Below, piece by piece: positions 1 through 10,893 of a stretch of DNA of 64,000 nt. Every line of letters starts with the position of its first letter. Position 1 is the first letter of the stretch. Both the position numbers and the translations under genes were made by a program. A model generated the notes under the pieces. That model worked only from the letters and a program-made list of their open reading frames with translations. It was not told where the DNA came from and made no database searches. Source of the DNA: Sycon ciliatum (Eukaryota; Porifera; Calcarea; Leucosolenida; Sycettidae); the NCBI RefSeq assembly GCF_964019385.1, contig NC_088649.1:18244617-18308616 (forward strand), written 5' to 3'.

Positions 1-200
1 CGCCCATGCCCGTGTATACGCCCAGGTATGCCGGAAACAGCAGTACATGTACAGGTACCGATACCCAATATTTACTGCTATCCCTATTCCAAGTATACGC
101 CCGGTTCCGAAATAACGCCCGTGCCCTTGTATACGCCCAGGAAATCGCATCTGCTATTCTATACGCCCGGGGCCTATACACGGGCTTTTACGGTAGCCTG
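1..200. repeat. Degenerate repeats of a TATACGCCC motif
   Basis: The motif TATACGCCC followed by AGG or CGG recurs about four times in the first 190 bases at irregular spacing, at the very edge of the window. It is probably the end of a low-complexity or satellite-like block that continues to the left. No coding signal is seen. Confidence 0.4.
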
Positions 201-349
201 TAACCACCATTTCCTTGCAAGGAAATTTCAGCCATTTCTCCTTGGTTGAAGACTCTGTTTGGTAAAAAACTAAAAATTCTGCATGCCACATCTGATGCGC
301 GCTTGGCCGCATGCGCGAAGTGCATGCACAGTGTACGCGCTGACATCCC

Positions 350-487
350 CATCAATGGCAAGGCACCTCAAAATGATGTTGTCATCGAATAGCCTCAATG
401 GCAAAGCACTTCAAAATGATGACATCATCGAATAACCTCAATGGCAAGGCACATCAAAATGATGACGTCATAGCATAACCTCAATGG
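350..487. repeat. 43-bp tandem repeat, about 3.2 copies
   Basis: Units begin CCTCAATGGCAAGGCAC at about 350, 393, 436 and 479, so the period is exactly 43 bp. Each holds an inner palindrome close to ATGACGTCAT, which resembles a CRE/ATF site, although the copies differ at that site. This is a minisatellite. Confidence 0.75.
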
Positions 488-717
488 GGACTTACAGATG
501 CGTTAATCTTCCCAGGCCTAGAAATGCACGAGTTTGAATCTGCAACGGCTTATTGTGATTCATATATCTGCAGCGAGAAGACAGTAAGTGTTGTAAAAGC
601 CATACATCAGAGCAGCAGAGGACGCTTCCCCTTGAGTTATGATGCATGATAGTACAGTTATCAACCACACCGAGCAGCAGATTTGCAGAATATAGAACCT
701 TAGAGAGCTTAATAATA

Positions 718-1060
718 GTGAGGTTCTGCTCTACGTTTCGGGAACGCGACGCTAAAGAATCCTGCGAACTCTCTTCGCGTTCCCGTAACCTAAAGAAATC
801 CTGTTCTGCTCTACGTTTCACGTGGAGAAGTCACGTGGAATGTGTACTGGGAATTTCCCCTTCCATATTTGGCAGTTTTCTGCTTGCACTCGAATGATAC
901 CCGGCAAATCCGTACGCATTTTCTTTGCGTGTGCCACAACGTAGAGAACCTCATCTACGCGTAGAAATCTGGACCCAAAACTCGCGAAGCCGTAGACTCT
1001 AACCCAGACACCTGCTTTCTACGTGATTTCTCTACGTTTCACGTATAGCAGAACCTCTCT
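718..1060. mobile_element. Probable MITE with short terminal inverted repeats
   Basis: GAGGTTCTGCT near 720 is matched in inverse orientation by AGCAGAACCTC near 1047-1057, and CTCTACGTTTC recurs inside. The size (about 340 bp) and lack of coding capacity suit a small non-autonomous DNA element. The superfamily is not assigned, because the flanks give no clear target-site duplication. Confidence 0.45.
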
Positions 1061-1492
1061 TGTGAGATGAGGTTGGGGCGGAGAAGGAGGCTGTGGAGAA
1101 ATGACACAGCAAACCCCAATACCATCATGACCATATACAAAATTAATAATTACGGATGGGCCGAACTCTATCATCTCCGGTTGCACACCAGAAGGGTAAG
1201 ATTCACAGACGATAGCGCGTAAGAACTGAACACGGCTTCGCAACGAGACACTCACAGTTGTACTAGGTTTGGCAGTTCCTGAAATTCCCCGGATGGAATT
1301 GTTCGAAGTCGGTTCCTTTCTAGATGTCTGCAGTCACAATACGCAAAACGAAACAGAAAGGTACGAACAGTCATCTGAAAGAAATAGACACTTCCACGGT
1401 AAAAGTCTTGGCGTTTACGCAGACAAAGTGCGCCATAATGCAATAAAGCCGTGAGGAGGGTAGGAGGAAGGGAGAATGGACAATGATAGTGT

Positions 1493-1539
1493 CGCTCCCC
1501 ACACCGGAGCTCGCGCGATCTCCGGTGTGTGGGGAGCGT
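1493..1539. repeat. Hairpin CTCCCCACACCGGAG family
   Basis: CGCTCCCCACACCGGAG is followed after 11 bases by its near-perfect reverse complement (one GT bulge). The same CCCCACACCGGAGCTC core appears at 38557-38580 and in the palindrome at 38990-39120, so it is a dispersed hairpin rather than a chance inverted repeat. Confidence 0.6.
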
Positions 1540-2029
1540 GGGGAGCGAACACTTTTCTAGAGAGTCAGAGCTGGTCTTTTTTTGAAACCTTCAATAACGC
1601 TACAAGCAGGGGTGTCGCACACGGTACGATCACTACGGTATTGACCGTACCACTCTTTGCCCCAAGTACCCCATGAATCAATAAAAATGCACTGGATTGG
1701 GCTTTGAATTTCCAAAATTTTCGGCTCAGCCACCCCTGTCCCACGCGTACATTGTATTTCAGATGGCTGACCGTACCACACTAAATTACCTTCTGACACC
1801 CGTGACCACCCAATCGGGAATGAGAAACCGGGAGAACATGAAGAGGACAACAGAGACCAACGGAAAGGCGGGTCATGGCTACCCTGGGTAGCCGTGTTGG
1901 TGAGTCTGAAAAAAAATGCTCTACTGGCTTTGTCGGACCGCCACTGTGTGCGGGCGTACCGTCTCCATCGCTTGCTGCTTTGACAAACCCAGTGCACAGA
2001 GCACTGGCGACGTCGGAGACATGTTTATA

Positions 2030-2502
2030 TAGTGTGTTTCAAAAGTATAGGCCTCAAGACATTTTTGAATACAGTCGTCCCTCTCTAATCCGGCACCTTT
2101 TGCAGCGGCGTTTTCTGCTGGCTGGATAAACAAGGGTGCTGGATTATCAAGTCCTGCAGAAAATCGCCGCTGGAGCAGGAATTCAAGTGCCGGATTAAAG
2201 CATAGAAAATGAACTGAAAAAATCCGTTTTGCCAGGAAATGTGCTGGTTTGCAAGGGTTCTGGATAAACAAGTGCCGGATTAGAGAGGGACGACTGTAAA
2301 TCAAAATTGGTTGAAGCTTTTTGAGAAATTCTTTCTGAATATTGCTCAGGCAGCCCCCGCAACTTTTCTCATAAATAGTGATTGGATAACAAACGCCCAA
2401 TTTCGGAAATTTTATGCACAAAGTGATCACAGATTTCATGTGGTATAGATGCTGGCCTAACAGTTTTTTGAAACCAGAGTTCTGCGCTTTTGAAACGCAC
2501 TA
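2030..2502. mobile_element. Tc1/mariner-type MITE (host of a nested MITE)
   Basis: The ends TAGTGTGTTTCAAAAGTATA and TTTTGAAACGCACTA are inverted repeats next to TA dinucleotides (2028-2029 and 2503-2504). The interior shares long stretches with the element at 10032-10284, for example ATTATGCACAAAGTGATCAC. The extra length of this copy is the second MITE at 2072-2296. TA duplications and CAGT-like ends point to Tc1/mariner-type mobilisation. No transposase is encoded. Confidence 0.8.
2072..2296. mobile_element. pogo/Tigger-like MITE, 225 bp, nested
   Basis: The terminal inverted repeats start CAGTCGTCCCTCTCTAATCC, match over about 25 bp, and are flanked on both sides by TA (2070-2071 and 2297-2298). 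CAGT(C/T)G-CCCTC termini are typical of pogo/Tigger relatives. It is inserted inside the MITE at 2030-2502, so it is the younger of the two. It has no coding capacity. Confidence 0.88.
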
Positions 2503-3814
2503 TAGTTTCCCTCGGATGAAACTGGCGATCTTGGACTTTTCGGAAAGCTTGAGCCAAGTCATGTCTCTCTTTTTTCTTTATAATGAATATCACAGAACTA
2601 TTAGATGCTAGATGCCGCACAGTGGGGGTGGTGGCATATTGGATGGAAGTGGGGGCGGGGGCAGAAGTAACTCCTCCGACCAAGGGTCTCGGACTCATCG
2701 TAACTCCGTGTGCGCCGGCAAGAAGGAGAAAGGGATGCGTGCATCCAATAGGCTATCACAAACCTTATCGACAGTGACCACAGCATGCTGATATGCCAAA
2801 TTAAATTTAGCCCCCCCCCCCCCCACCCACCCGCTCGGTCTGTCGCCGTCTGTCCCTGTCTCGCCTTGACAGTGTCTCTTTGTCGCACTCGATCTCACAC
2901 CACTGTGGACCCAGAAACGTTTGCGATCCTGAAACGCTTGTGATTTTCGCCACGGGTGTGAAATCGCGAAAGTAAGGGGGGCGCGAAACACGAAACTGTG
3001 GACTCTCAAGTCCATCATCAAATCGACTCCAATCGCAAACGTTTGCAGGCGCAAAATGGTCCGTCATCACAATTATTCGTAAACTAAAAAAAGCGCAAAC
3101 GATTCCCGGGTTAACAGTTCCTGCATTACTCCACTTGAGTTGAAGAAGATGGTTCCACTTTTCCAGCTCCTACTTTTTTTCTCTGTCCTATGCCCCTCCC
3201 CCTCCGTTTATTTACCATGTGGTCTTGTGCATTGTTGACGGCCGTGAGAACATTGAGCTCACACAGGAGTCACATTAAAACTCAACAATGTCGAGCTACA
3301 AACGAGAACTCACAGTGTTGTTAAATTCTTCAGGCCACGAAACGTCCCATTAGGAATCATCGAGATCATGTTACTGTCTAAACGTCTGCATTAACAGAAT
3401 AGAAAGGTGTTTCAAAAAGTTTCACGCAGTTATACACCACTACTCAAAAACGGTCTATCGGCTACAAATTCTTCCAAAAATAATATCCGTGTGTGTGAAG
3501 CATGAAGTGGCTACAGTGGAGTCTGCACACGCTTAGGAAGGTGTTTCAAAGAGCACAGGCAAAGTCTCGAACGAAATTTCCCGCAGCTTGTACGGAACGT
3601 TATTGCAGTTGCCAGTATGATAATACTGGCTCATACCCAATGGTCACAGTACTGCCCAGTGCCAAAGAACTGGGGGGGGGGGGGCTCCGAGCCTGGACAA
3701 TTCTTATCACGCAAACAGTCCATGCATAGCTGAGGCACTGTGTACACATTAGTATGCTGTGATCAGTGCACAGTAATGTTTAACAGTCCATGCTGCATAG
3801 TTGAGGCACTGTGT
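2503..3814. other. No gene recognised; intergenic sequence
   Basis: No open frame here has a recognisable protein domain or coding-like composition. The stretch holds homopolymer runs (C at 2812-2824, G at 3671-3682). A short sequence, GTCCATGC(A/TGC)ATAG.TGAGGCACTGTGTA, is repeated at about 3717-3750 and 3786-3816 just before the next element. Confidence 0.5.
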
Positions 3815-3816
3815 AT

Positions 3817-5592
3817 ACCGTATTATCTCTAATATAAGCACGGTCCTCTATTGTTTCCATGTACCTCCGCCGCGTGCTATCAAAGGGGAAGTCCGGTGAA
3901 AAATTTAAATTTCAGGGTCGGTAGAGTTTCGGGCGCTGAGTCGAATGGTGTTGGTCCCACGTGTCTCCGACAAAGCGTTCTCGAGATATTTCCGTTTGAA
4001 AAACTGAGTTTCGGGGGCTGCGCCATGACGTCATGCGGCCACGACACCCTCTGCAATGTCATAGCGTGCAGCTAGGTCAAAAGGAGTGCGTGAAAGCAAT
4101 AGTGTCAGTGTCATTTCAAATGATTTGGCGACTGATATTAGGTGGTTCAAGCGACCCCGAAGACCTGTAACTCCTTGTGAGAGTGAGGATGCAGCCATGG
4201 CTGACCTTCATGAGTTCGGTCTGGGGCTGAGAACCTCGGTATTCAGCTGAAGAAATGGCCGCGCGGGCCGGTCAAGAGTGAGCGCTACTGAGTTTCCGAC
4301 TGATGAAGAAGCAGCAGCTATTGCAGACGAGGCTGATATAATTATCAGATCGCTGGAGAGCAGGGTCGCCAAAATGGAGAAGAGTGAGTGATGCGAGTGC
4401 TCTAAATGTTGTTCCATACCGATTAGATTCGCTTAGACTCCAGTAGCCTGCCACATGGTGATGTTTTGGTGCGAACTTGGAATATTTCGGACTACTCAAT
4501 TGAAGAACAGTGCAGGCTCTTTGAACCACGGGCACGACTCTTCGCTCGCAACGCTATGGAATCCGAAAGTTCTACGTCGGGGAGCTGTTCGCTGTTTTGT
4601 CACTTGTCACGGTTGTGCACTCATCGCTGTAGCATAAAATAATGAGGCGGGAGCGGAAAACTAAAATTTTCTTTCTCAAAGCACAACCACCAGCACCAGC
4701 AAGGAGAAACGCACGTTCTCTGACTTCATGACTGTACGACTGATACGAGTGTAGTATATGTACTAGTACATGACAAGTCCGTGTGTTGACTAGTTTTCTG
4801 AGTCTTGTGTCAGTTGTGACTCGAGTCTTGTTGTAGCTGTACTAACCCAGCACGGCAGTGCGGGAGTAGTTCCGTGTGTGATGTCTGATGAGTTTGTTGA
4901 CTGCACTACAGCTAGCTAGCATGCACACAGCGCAGATCCGTAGAGGCATGCTGACGGAAAAAGTCCAACTCGGAAACGGCTAAAATACGGTATAACCTCG
5001 AGGTTTACCGAGCTGAAAATCACAGGGTATGTAGTGTTTGTAACACTGAATCGAATGGTCTTGGTCCGAAGAAGCTGCGACAAACAGTTCCCCAATCGAA
5101 CGCGCTCCGAATATGGTCATTTTGTACACAACTAGATGGTGCGGCTACCTGGCTGCATGCTGTGATGTCATCACCTGGATCTGGCTGATGCACGCTCAAA
5201 TTCGCACATGTTCGATTGGGCGTATCTGACGAACCATAAGCCGCAGCCTCCTCGGACAAACACCATTCGACTCAGCGACCCGAACTCTACGGACTGTGAA
5301 ATTTAAATTTTTCACCGGACTTCCCCTTTAATGGAGACGTTCCTTTATTGGAGACTGTTCCATTATTATTTCAACCTCATTTCAGAGGCATGTTGCCATG
5401 CCAAATTCATGTATGACACACACATTTCAGGTTTTTTTTCGCCGGTACAGATAATGAATTTACACAGTGTGCTTATAATGGAGACTGAGCACTTTATTTT
5501 TTGAATGCCGCCCCCCCCCCCCCCCCCCAAGGTATTCTATTATTGGAGACGTGCTATTATTGGAGACTATGCTTATATTAGAGATGATTCGG
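3817..5592. mobile_element. TA-flanked MITE split by a fold-back insertion
   Basis: CCGTATTATCTCTAATATAA at the left is matched by TTATATTAGAGATGATTCGG at the right, with TA at both borders (3815-3816 and 5593-5594). The right part carries several copies of TTATTGGAGAC. Removing the nested element (3882-5330) leaves about 330 bp, a normal MITE size. Confidence 0.75.
3882..5330. mobile_element. Fold-back element with AAAGGGGAAGTCCGGTGA termini
   Basis: AAAGGGGAAGTCCGGTGA plus AAATTTAAATTTCA at the left is repeated in reverse complement at the right end (about 5295-5330). The subterminal GAGTCGAATGGT.TTGGTCC is also inverted (3940-3957 against 5262-5280). The AAGGGGAAG ends and GAGTCGAATGGTCTTGGTCC motif are shared with the element at 15393-16265, so the two belong to one superfamily. 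No transposase was seen in the interior. Confidence 0.75.
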
Positions 5593-5804
5593 TACATTAG
5601 TATGCTGTGCTCAGTGCAATTCTAGACTGGTCGTTCAAGTTCGGCGTCCCACAGTACTGTCCAGGGAAAGGAGAGCGACTTGACAGCAGATCTACGTTAC
5701 TGCTACCATGACCATCACCTGGTGTCTCTGTCGCCACTACCTACTGTATGTAGTGCTGGCGTGGCTGCAACTACTGGGCCACGCACCATGACCCTTTCTT
5801 TCTC

Positions 5805-5852
5805 TGCCTCCCTCCCTCCCTCCCGCCCTCCCTCCCGCCCTCCCTCCCGCCC
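5805..5852. repeat. (CCCTCCCG)n low-complexity tract
   Basis: Pyrimidine-rich CCCTCCCTCCCGCC repeats. The open frames across it encode only Pro/Ser or Arg/Glu/Gly runs and are not genes. Confidence 0.7.
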
Positions 5853-6186
5853 GCCCACTAAAATTTGGTAACATAATGATGACATAATGATATCGTCATT
5901 AATTAACTTGCCCAGAATAGGCCAAATCTGTGACGTCTTCGACACGGTTACGAAAATTGAGGGGAGAATTCGGGGTTTTCAGCCACCAGGGCACGTTTTA
6001 GCGCCCTCTACAGGCGCTCCGGCCAGCTGGACGGACCGTCCTGGACGAAAAGTGCTACGATCACGGTCGTGCTGGTCGTAGCGTGCGCCTCTGCCTCTGC
6101 CTCTGCTAAACAATGCACAATGCAGGTGAAGGTGCCGTGCTGACCAATGAATTCGATTGGGCCAGTCAATACCATGTGCAGCACTG

Positions 6187-6580
6187 TGTTGTACATGTGG
6201 CTGCGCTTGTGTCTCTTCGTTGTACATGCGGTTGCACGTGTAGCTCTTTGTCGTACATGTGGCTGCTTTTGTGTCTCTTTGTTGTACATGCTGCCGAGTC
6301 GTGGTACATGCTGCTGCGCTGTTTTTGACTCCTGCGTACATGCGGCTGCACCGTCTTCTGTCCCCTTCAATCTAATATATTCTGTTGTCTAGTCTTGTCT
6401 CAGTGTCAGTCGTCCGTCGTTCGTTGTCAGTGTTAGTTGTCTGATAACCATGAGTTCTCCATCGCCTACTGAAGCGAAGTAGAAGAAAAAGCTCTCTAAC
6501 AATTTGCACTAGTCCTTTGTTGTGTGGCGTGGCGAGGAGCCTAGAGCAGTTCGTGCACGGTTATCAAACCCGTGACGACA
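6187..6580 (+). repeat. 5' LTR
   Basis: 394 bp, TG...CA. The first 170 bases are built from about six degenerate units of roughly 30 bp starting GTACATG(T/C)GGCTGC, which would be U3 in a conventional layout. About the first 330 bases match the 3' LTR base for base by eye, while the last 65 differ at around nine positions. Confidence 0.92.
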
Positions 6581-6582
6581 TT

Positions 6583-6600
6583 TGGCGCCCAACAAATCGT
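6583..6600 (+). promoter_or_regulatory. Primer-binding-site candidate
   Basis: TGGCGCCCAACAAATCGT lies 2 nt inside the 5' LTR. TGG at this position is the usual complement of a tRNA CCA 3' end. The tRNA it would pair with was not identified. Confidence 0.7.
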
Positions 6601-8357
6601 GTCCACGACCCTGAGTTCGTCTCCATATCAGCTGTGTTTTCGTCTCCTCTTCGTGTTCTCGCCATGGCCCAGCTACTTGAGTCTCACGAACGTCCAAGCC
6701 TCTCATGAGAGCGCCTACTCAGGTGAGAATGCCTTTGTAATTGTCTACTCTGCGTAATGTGTTGCCGTAACTTGTATTCGATTTCGATTTTTTTCAAATT
6801 GTTTTGCGTTGGGTGACTCTGACTCGGGTCCCGGCAGGAGGTCCGTGGAACCTTGTTCTCTTGTGCTCGAGTGTGTAGTGTAGTCTAGCTGCTCGTTGTA
6901 AGTTCGCCCCGTTCTGTTCGTTGTTCCTGTGTCGCTCTGACTAGTAGATCGACTACCCTGTACCGTACGGTTGTGTGTATGAAAATTTCAAACTTCTGTT
7001 TGTGTGCTTCGCGTTCGAATCTGGAACTTGTTTTTGCTTGCTCATCGTGAATTCAGCATGGGTAGCTTTGATCTCGTCTTGTGTTGTGCACTTGTGCTTG
7101 TCACGGAGACCGAGTTGCCGTCGGACTGCTCCGATATTGTGACTGTGTCGCGTGATTTGTTTGGATGTCCACCTGAACGTTCTCGAGGTGCTGCCTCGTT
7201 TGTAGTCGATCCATATTTTGTTTCGTGTTTCTACCGTTTCTCTAGTGCTAGAAGTAGAAGTAGTAGTCGTAGTAGTAGTTTCTCCATGTTCCGTGCAGAG
7301 CGTTGTCAGGCTCGGTCATGCACTGTGCACCCAGTCGGAAAGCTGGTGGCTTCCGGTTTGGTGGGAGGTGTGAACTTCATGTAGGATTCTCGTTTCGGAT
7401 CCAGGTTGAATTTTTTTTGTGAGCGTATGGTTTTGTAATAATTGTGTTTCGGCATGTGGGTCTCTCTAGTTCGTTTGGGTGGGCGTCTGATCATGGTGAG
7501 CCACGGTCTGCCTGGTGGTCTGCAGGGATCCTGTGTTTTGTTGTATCGGTTTGCCTTGCGGGTGTTATGGTTTCCGCGTGTTGCTGGTTGGCCCTTGCGC
7601 GCCCCAGTCGGTCCCTGACAGTTTTTGTCTCGGTTTTTTGGTTTTTGCGAAGCGGATGTAGTTCCGTGTTTTTCAGGTTCAATCCCTGTGGTTTTTTCAG
7701 GTTCAATCCCTGTGGTTTTTTCAGGTTCGATCCCTGTGGGTTTTTCAGGGTAGCGCCCTGTGGTTTTTTCTTCATTATCTTTTGCGTATTGGTAACCGAT
7801 TTGTTTGTGTGTCCTCAATGGTGTCCTCACTGATTAATTGCTCCTGTTTCCGTCGACGTGTTCTTCCTGGCTGTTCTTCCCTTCCTTCGTGTGCTTTTCT
7901 GATTTTCGGCGATGGCTGAGATGGTTGCGTCAGTCCGTGTTTCTTTCTGTGTGTGTCTTTCTGTCTCTGTGAGCTTTCGTAGCCCCATCGGCTGCGTGAT
8001 GGTTTTCCGGACAACTCCTGTGCTTCCAGATGCCTGGTCACCCGGTTCAGCTGCCGCGGTCTTCGCAGTGCCATCGGTTTGCCTTGGCTTCGTACCAGGG
8101 CAACGTGGTTACTTCCTGGCGGCCCACGCCTGCAAGTATGGCGGTTCCCTCTATGGGTGGGCCCGGTCTGTTTTCTTTTCACACATTTGTGCCTTGGCTT
8201 TTTCCCCTTTGTCCGGAGTTACGTCTCTTACTGTTTTGGCCCTGCATGTTTTGTTTCTATTCTCCTCTGTATTGTGTTCACATTTGATTTATTTTTCTCC
8301 TGTCTTTCTTCTAATTTTGTTTTGATTGCTTCCATCCACAGGAGTGGATGTTTTTTT
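6601..8357 (+). other. Non-coding interior of the LTR element
   Basis: About 1.75 kb with no recognisable gag-pol domain. Open frames of up to 137 residues occur but have skewed composition and no conserved motif. A 24-bp direct repeat (GGTTCAATCCCTGTGGTTTTTTCA) runs in about four copies at 7669-7770. The interior probably carries packaging or dimerisation signals only. Confidence 0.7.
7669..7770 (+). repeat. 24-bp tandem repeat in the LTR element
   Basis: Four units of TTTTTTCAGGTTC.ATCCCTGTGG with a few substitutions. In one frame they encode a Phe-Arg-Phe-(Asn/Asp)-Pro-Cys-Gly-Phe repeat, which looks like a by-product. Confidence 0.85.
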
Positions 8358-8359
8358 TT

Positions 8360-8371
8360 GATGGGGGATAG
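8360..8371 (+). promoter_or_regulatory. Polypurine tract of the LTR element
   Basis: GATGGGGGATAG sits immediately before the 3' LTR, the normal place for plus-strand priming. Confidence 0.75.
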
Positions 8372-8766
8372 TGTTGTACATGTGGCTGCGCTTGTGTCTC
8401 TTCGTTGTACATGCGGTTGCACGTGTAGCTCTTTGTCGTACATGTGGCTGCTTTTGTGTCTCTTTGTTGTACATGCTGCCGAGTCGTGGTACATGCTGCT
8501 GCGCTGTTTTTGACTCCTGCGTACATGCGGCTGCACCGTCTTCTGTCCCCTTCAATCTAATATATTCTGTTGTCTAGTCTTGTCTCAGTGTCAGTCGTCC
8601 GTCGTTCGTTGTCAGTGTTAGTTGTCTGATAACCATGAGTTCTCCATCGCCTACTGAAGCGAAGTAGAAGAAAAAGCTCTCTAACAATTTGTGCTAGTCC
8701 TGTGTTGTGTGGCGTGGCGAGGAGCGTGGAGGCAGTTCGTTCGCGGTTCTCAAACCCGTGACGACA
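8372..8766 (+). repeat. 3' LTR
   Basis: 395 bp, paired with 6187-6580. It is followed directly by ACTG, matching the four bases before the 5' LTR. Confidence 0.92.
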
Positions 8767-8844
8767 ACTGGATTATGCCAACTGTGGGAGGCTCACTTCG
8801 GCACGGCACGTCCCTGACCCAATGGGTCGGATCTCAATGAGCAG

Positions 8845-9056
8845 CACCGTAAAACCGGACAATTTCGGTGGAGATTTAATTCCGGTAACTCCGGTGCAGG
8901 TAAATTTACCGAAAAATAAAACGCACCGAAAATAATTATCCGTACATGCAGTACGGAATACTGATTTACCAATATTTCGAACCGTTGATTTGGGGAAACA
9001 CCGAAAATTAGGCTACCGAAAAAAGAACACCACCGAAAATTCCCGGTTTTACCGTA
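8845..9056. mobile_element. Palindromic MITE with ACCGTAAAACCGG ends
   Basis: CACCGTAAAACCGGACAATT at the left and its reverse complement near 9029-9055 (AATTCCCGGTTTTACCGT) define a 210-bp fold-back. CACCGAAAAT is repeated inside. The related (T)ACTGTAAAACATG element at 27403-27615 shares the CGGTG/TTTTAC style of ends. Confidence 0.75.
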
Positions 9057-9059
9057 CTG

Positions 9060-9290
9060 TAGGTGCAAGGGAGATTTTCTTTTTTTTACTATTAACCTAG
9101 CCCTACTGGAAAACAGGTGGAGAACAAAAAGAAACGAGGAAATGGACAAAACACAGGGGATGTAGGGACGACGTGCCGACGTGCTGGGAGCAACTCAACC
9201 GACCAGAGGTGTCGGCGTCAGCGTTGCAACTAGACATCGAATGAATGCATGTAATGTCATGGTATCGTAATGAAAGATGCCAGGCAATTC
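9060..9290. repeat. Dispersed repeat, copy 1
   Basis: GAACAAAAAGAAACGAGGAAATGGACAAAAC through GTAGGGACGACGTGCCGACGTGCTG is similar to 56385-56500. The GGTGTCGGCGTCAGC..TGCAAC.AG.CATCGAA part recurs near 57795-57830. It is an unclassified interspersed repeat without coding capacity. Confidence 0.6.
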
Positions 9291-9959
9291 GCACACAGCT
9301 AACAACTTACAGGACCGTAAGACCTGTGAGGCTGTGAAATGCAGCAGGATCAATCGTTAGCACCAGTGACGAGCTTAGAACTCTACGAGAACAACAGCAA
9401 ACGGAGAAGAATAACGCAAAAAATCAAGACTGCCGAATTTTTCTAGCGTGTTCAACTTGCTGAGGATTGGTGATGTGTTATTTTTAACTGCTAATAGAAA
9501 CCTTGAATACTAAACGCGCGGCCATTTTGATGAGTTCACACGGCCCGAAAAGCAGATTGTGCTTTCATTTGTGTATATTCTTGTCTCTTTGTTTATGTTT
9601 TGTTTTTTTTTGTTTTGTTTTGACGCTCTGTGTGCATTGCGCTTCCTCGCGCTCACTTGCTCCTTCTTGCGGCTTAAGCGAAGGCTATATGTGAGCTTTA
9701 TAAGCTCACTGATGCTAACGCGAATAGAGCATAATAATAATAAATAATATTCTTGTTCACGTTCACAGGATCCACCACATCCCTAATGATGCCCTCTAGG
9801 CACACAGCTCTGCCCTAGACTACGTCCTTTTCTCTTTCTTTGCTCAACTATTGCTCATCACTTCTTTTACAGATTTGGCATAGTATGGAAAGTTTGAACG
9901 ACCCCCCCGATAGGCGAAAGCCTTTGGGGAATCCTTTCAAACAATAAAATTACAACTAC

Positions 9960-10560
9960 ACTCTTGGACTTTTTCCCTTTTCCATTCTCTCAGCCAGTGA
10001 ATGTTTGTACTTTGGGGCTCCCCGCACACTACAGTGCATTTCAAAACTATAGACGCGTAGGGTTTTTGAAATATTTCAAATTTGGCTGGAACGTTTTGAG
10101 AATAGTTTTCGGAATATTGCTCAGGATCGTTCCACAATTACTCTCATATAGTTTCTAAACGATTGGATAACAGACGCCCAATTTGGAAAAAATTATGCAC
10201 AAAGTGATCACAGATTTTATGTTGGATAGATGCTGGCATAACGGTTTTTGCCTAGGTACGCGTCTATAGTTTTGAAATGGACTGTAGTATGTGCGTAAAG
10301 TGTGTGGGTACAGTCAGTGAGGGCTGCGTCCCACCAGCGTGTGTAGGGTTCCCAGGAAGCGCGAGTCGTGAAGACGGAAGGAAATGTTGAACGGTCTCTG
10401 CTGGGATGACAGCTACGCCATAGCTCAGTGCTTAGAGCATCGCCGCGGCAGTCCTCAAGAGAAGGTCCCAGGTCCGAGTCCTGGTGCCTGACAGTCAATT
10501 TTTCTTCTTCAAACTTTCCCCTTTCCATTCCCTCAAGAAGTGAATATTCCCTCTAGGGCA
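9960..10560 (+). mobile_element. tRNA-derived SINE, copy split by a MITE
   Basis: The A box TAGCTCAGTGC (10421) and B box GGTCCGAGTCC (10471) form an internal Pol III promoter. The flanks (GGGGCTCCCCGC, AAGTGTGTGGG.TACAG, GAGGGCTGCGTCCCAC, GACAGTCAATTTTT.TTC) match the copy at 32111-32400. A TA-flanked MITE (10032-10284) interrupts it where the other copy reads GTGCTAGTTTGTA. Confidence 0.8.
10032..10284. mobile_element. Tc1/mariner-type MITE with a known empty site
   Basis: The inverted ends CAGTGCATTTCAAAACTATA and TATAGTTTTGAAATGGACTG are flanked by TA (10030-10031, 10285-10286). The interior matches 2030-2502. The undisturbed SINE at 32111-32400 shows the pre-insertion site, which confirms both ends and the TA duplication. 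Confidence 0.9.
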
Positions 10561-10715
10561 AACATTTGGAAAGACAGAAGTGTTTTTAGCGTGGCCAAGG
10601 ACGTTGTGCGGCTGTGCACGTTAGAAACCTTTTTTTATCATAAGTTATCATTGTTCCGAGTGTCATTCGTTCTTGTACACTTTCCTTGTTACTACCTGTA
10701 CCCGTATTGCATGTA

Positions 10716-10893
10716 CAGTAAAACCTGGTTTAAGCGACCACCCGACGGTGCAAGCAAAAGCGATCATTGAAGCCAGGTGGTCTTTAGAACCAGGTCCCGC
10801 AGTGTCCGTGTAGAACTGTCGGTGCATGGAAAAAACGGTCGTTAAGAGCAGGTGGTCGCTAAACCCAGAGGTCGCTTACACCAGCTTTTACTG
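10716..10893. mobile_element. pogo-like MITE, 178 bp
   Basis: CAGTAAAACCTGGTTTAAGC pairs with the right end (GCTTACACCAGCTTTTACTG), flanked by TA at 10714-10715 and 10894-10895. GGTGGTC blocks recur inside. It is non-coding. Confidence 0.88.

Larger units (their letters stand above)
6187..8766 (+). mobile_element. Non-autonomous LTR retrotransposon
   Basis: Two direct LTRs (6187-6580 and 8372-8766) begin TGTTGTACATG and end GTGACGACA. The element is flanked by the 4-bp duplication ACTG (6183-6186 and 8767-8770). A primer-binding-site-like TGGCGCCCAAC lies 2 nt after the 5' LTR, and a purine tract GATGGGGGATAG directly precedes the 3' LTR. The 1.79-kb interior has no gag, protease, RT or integrase, so it must depend on an autonomous relative. 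A 4-bp duplication fits Ty3/Gypsy- or BEL-like integrases, but the class cannot be fixed without pol. Confidence 0.93.

Noticed and set aside
4884..4910. CTGATGAG as a hammerhead core
   Set aside because: No GAAA and no pairing stems follow at the required distance.
7306..8325. gag-like protein in the LTR element
   Set aside because: The frames have no CCHC knuckle, capsid motif or protease and consist partly of the 24-bp repeat translation.
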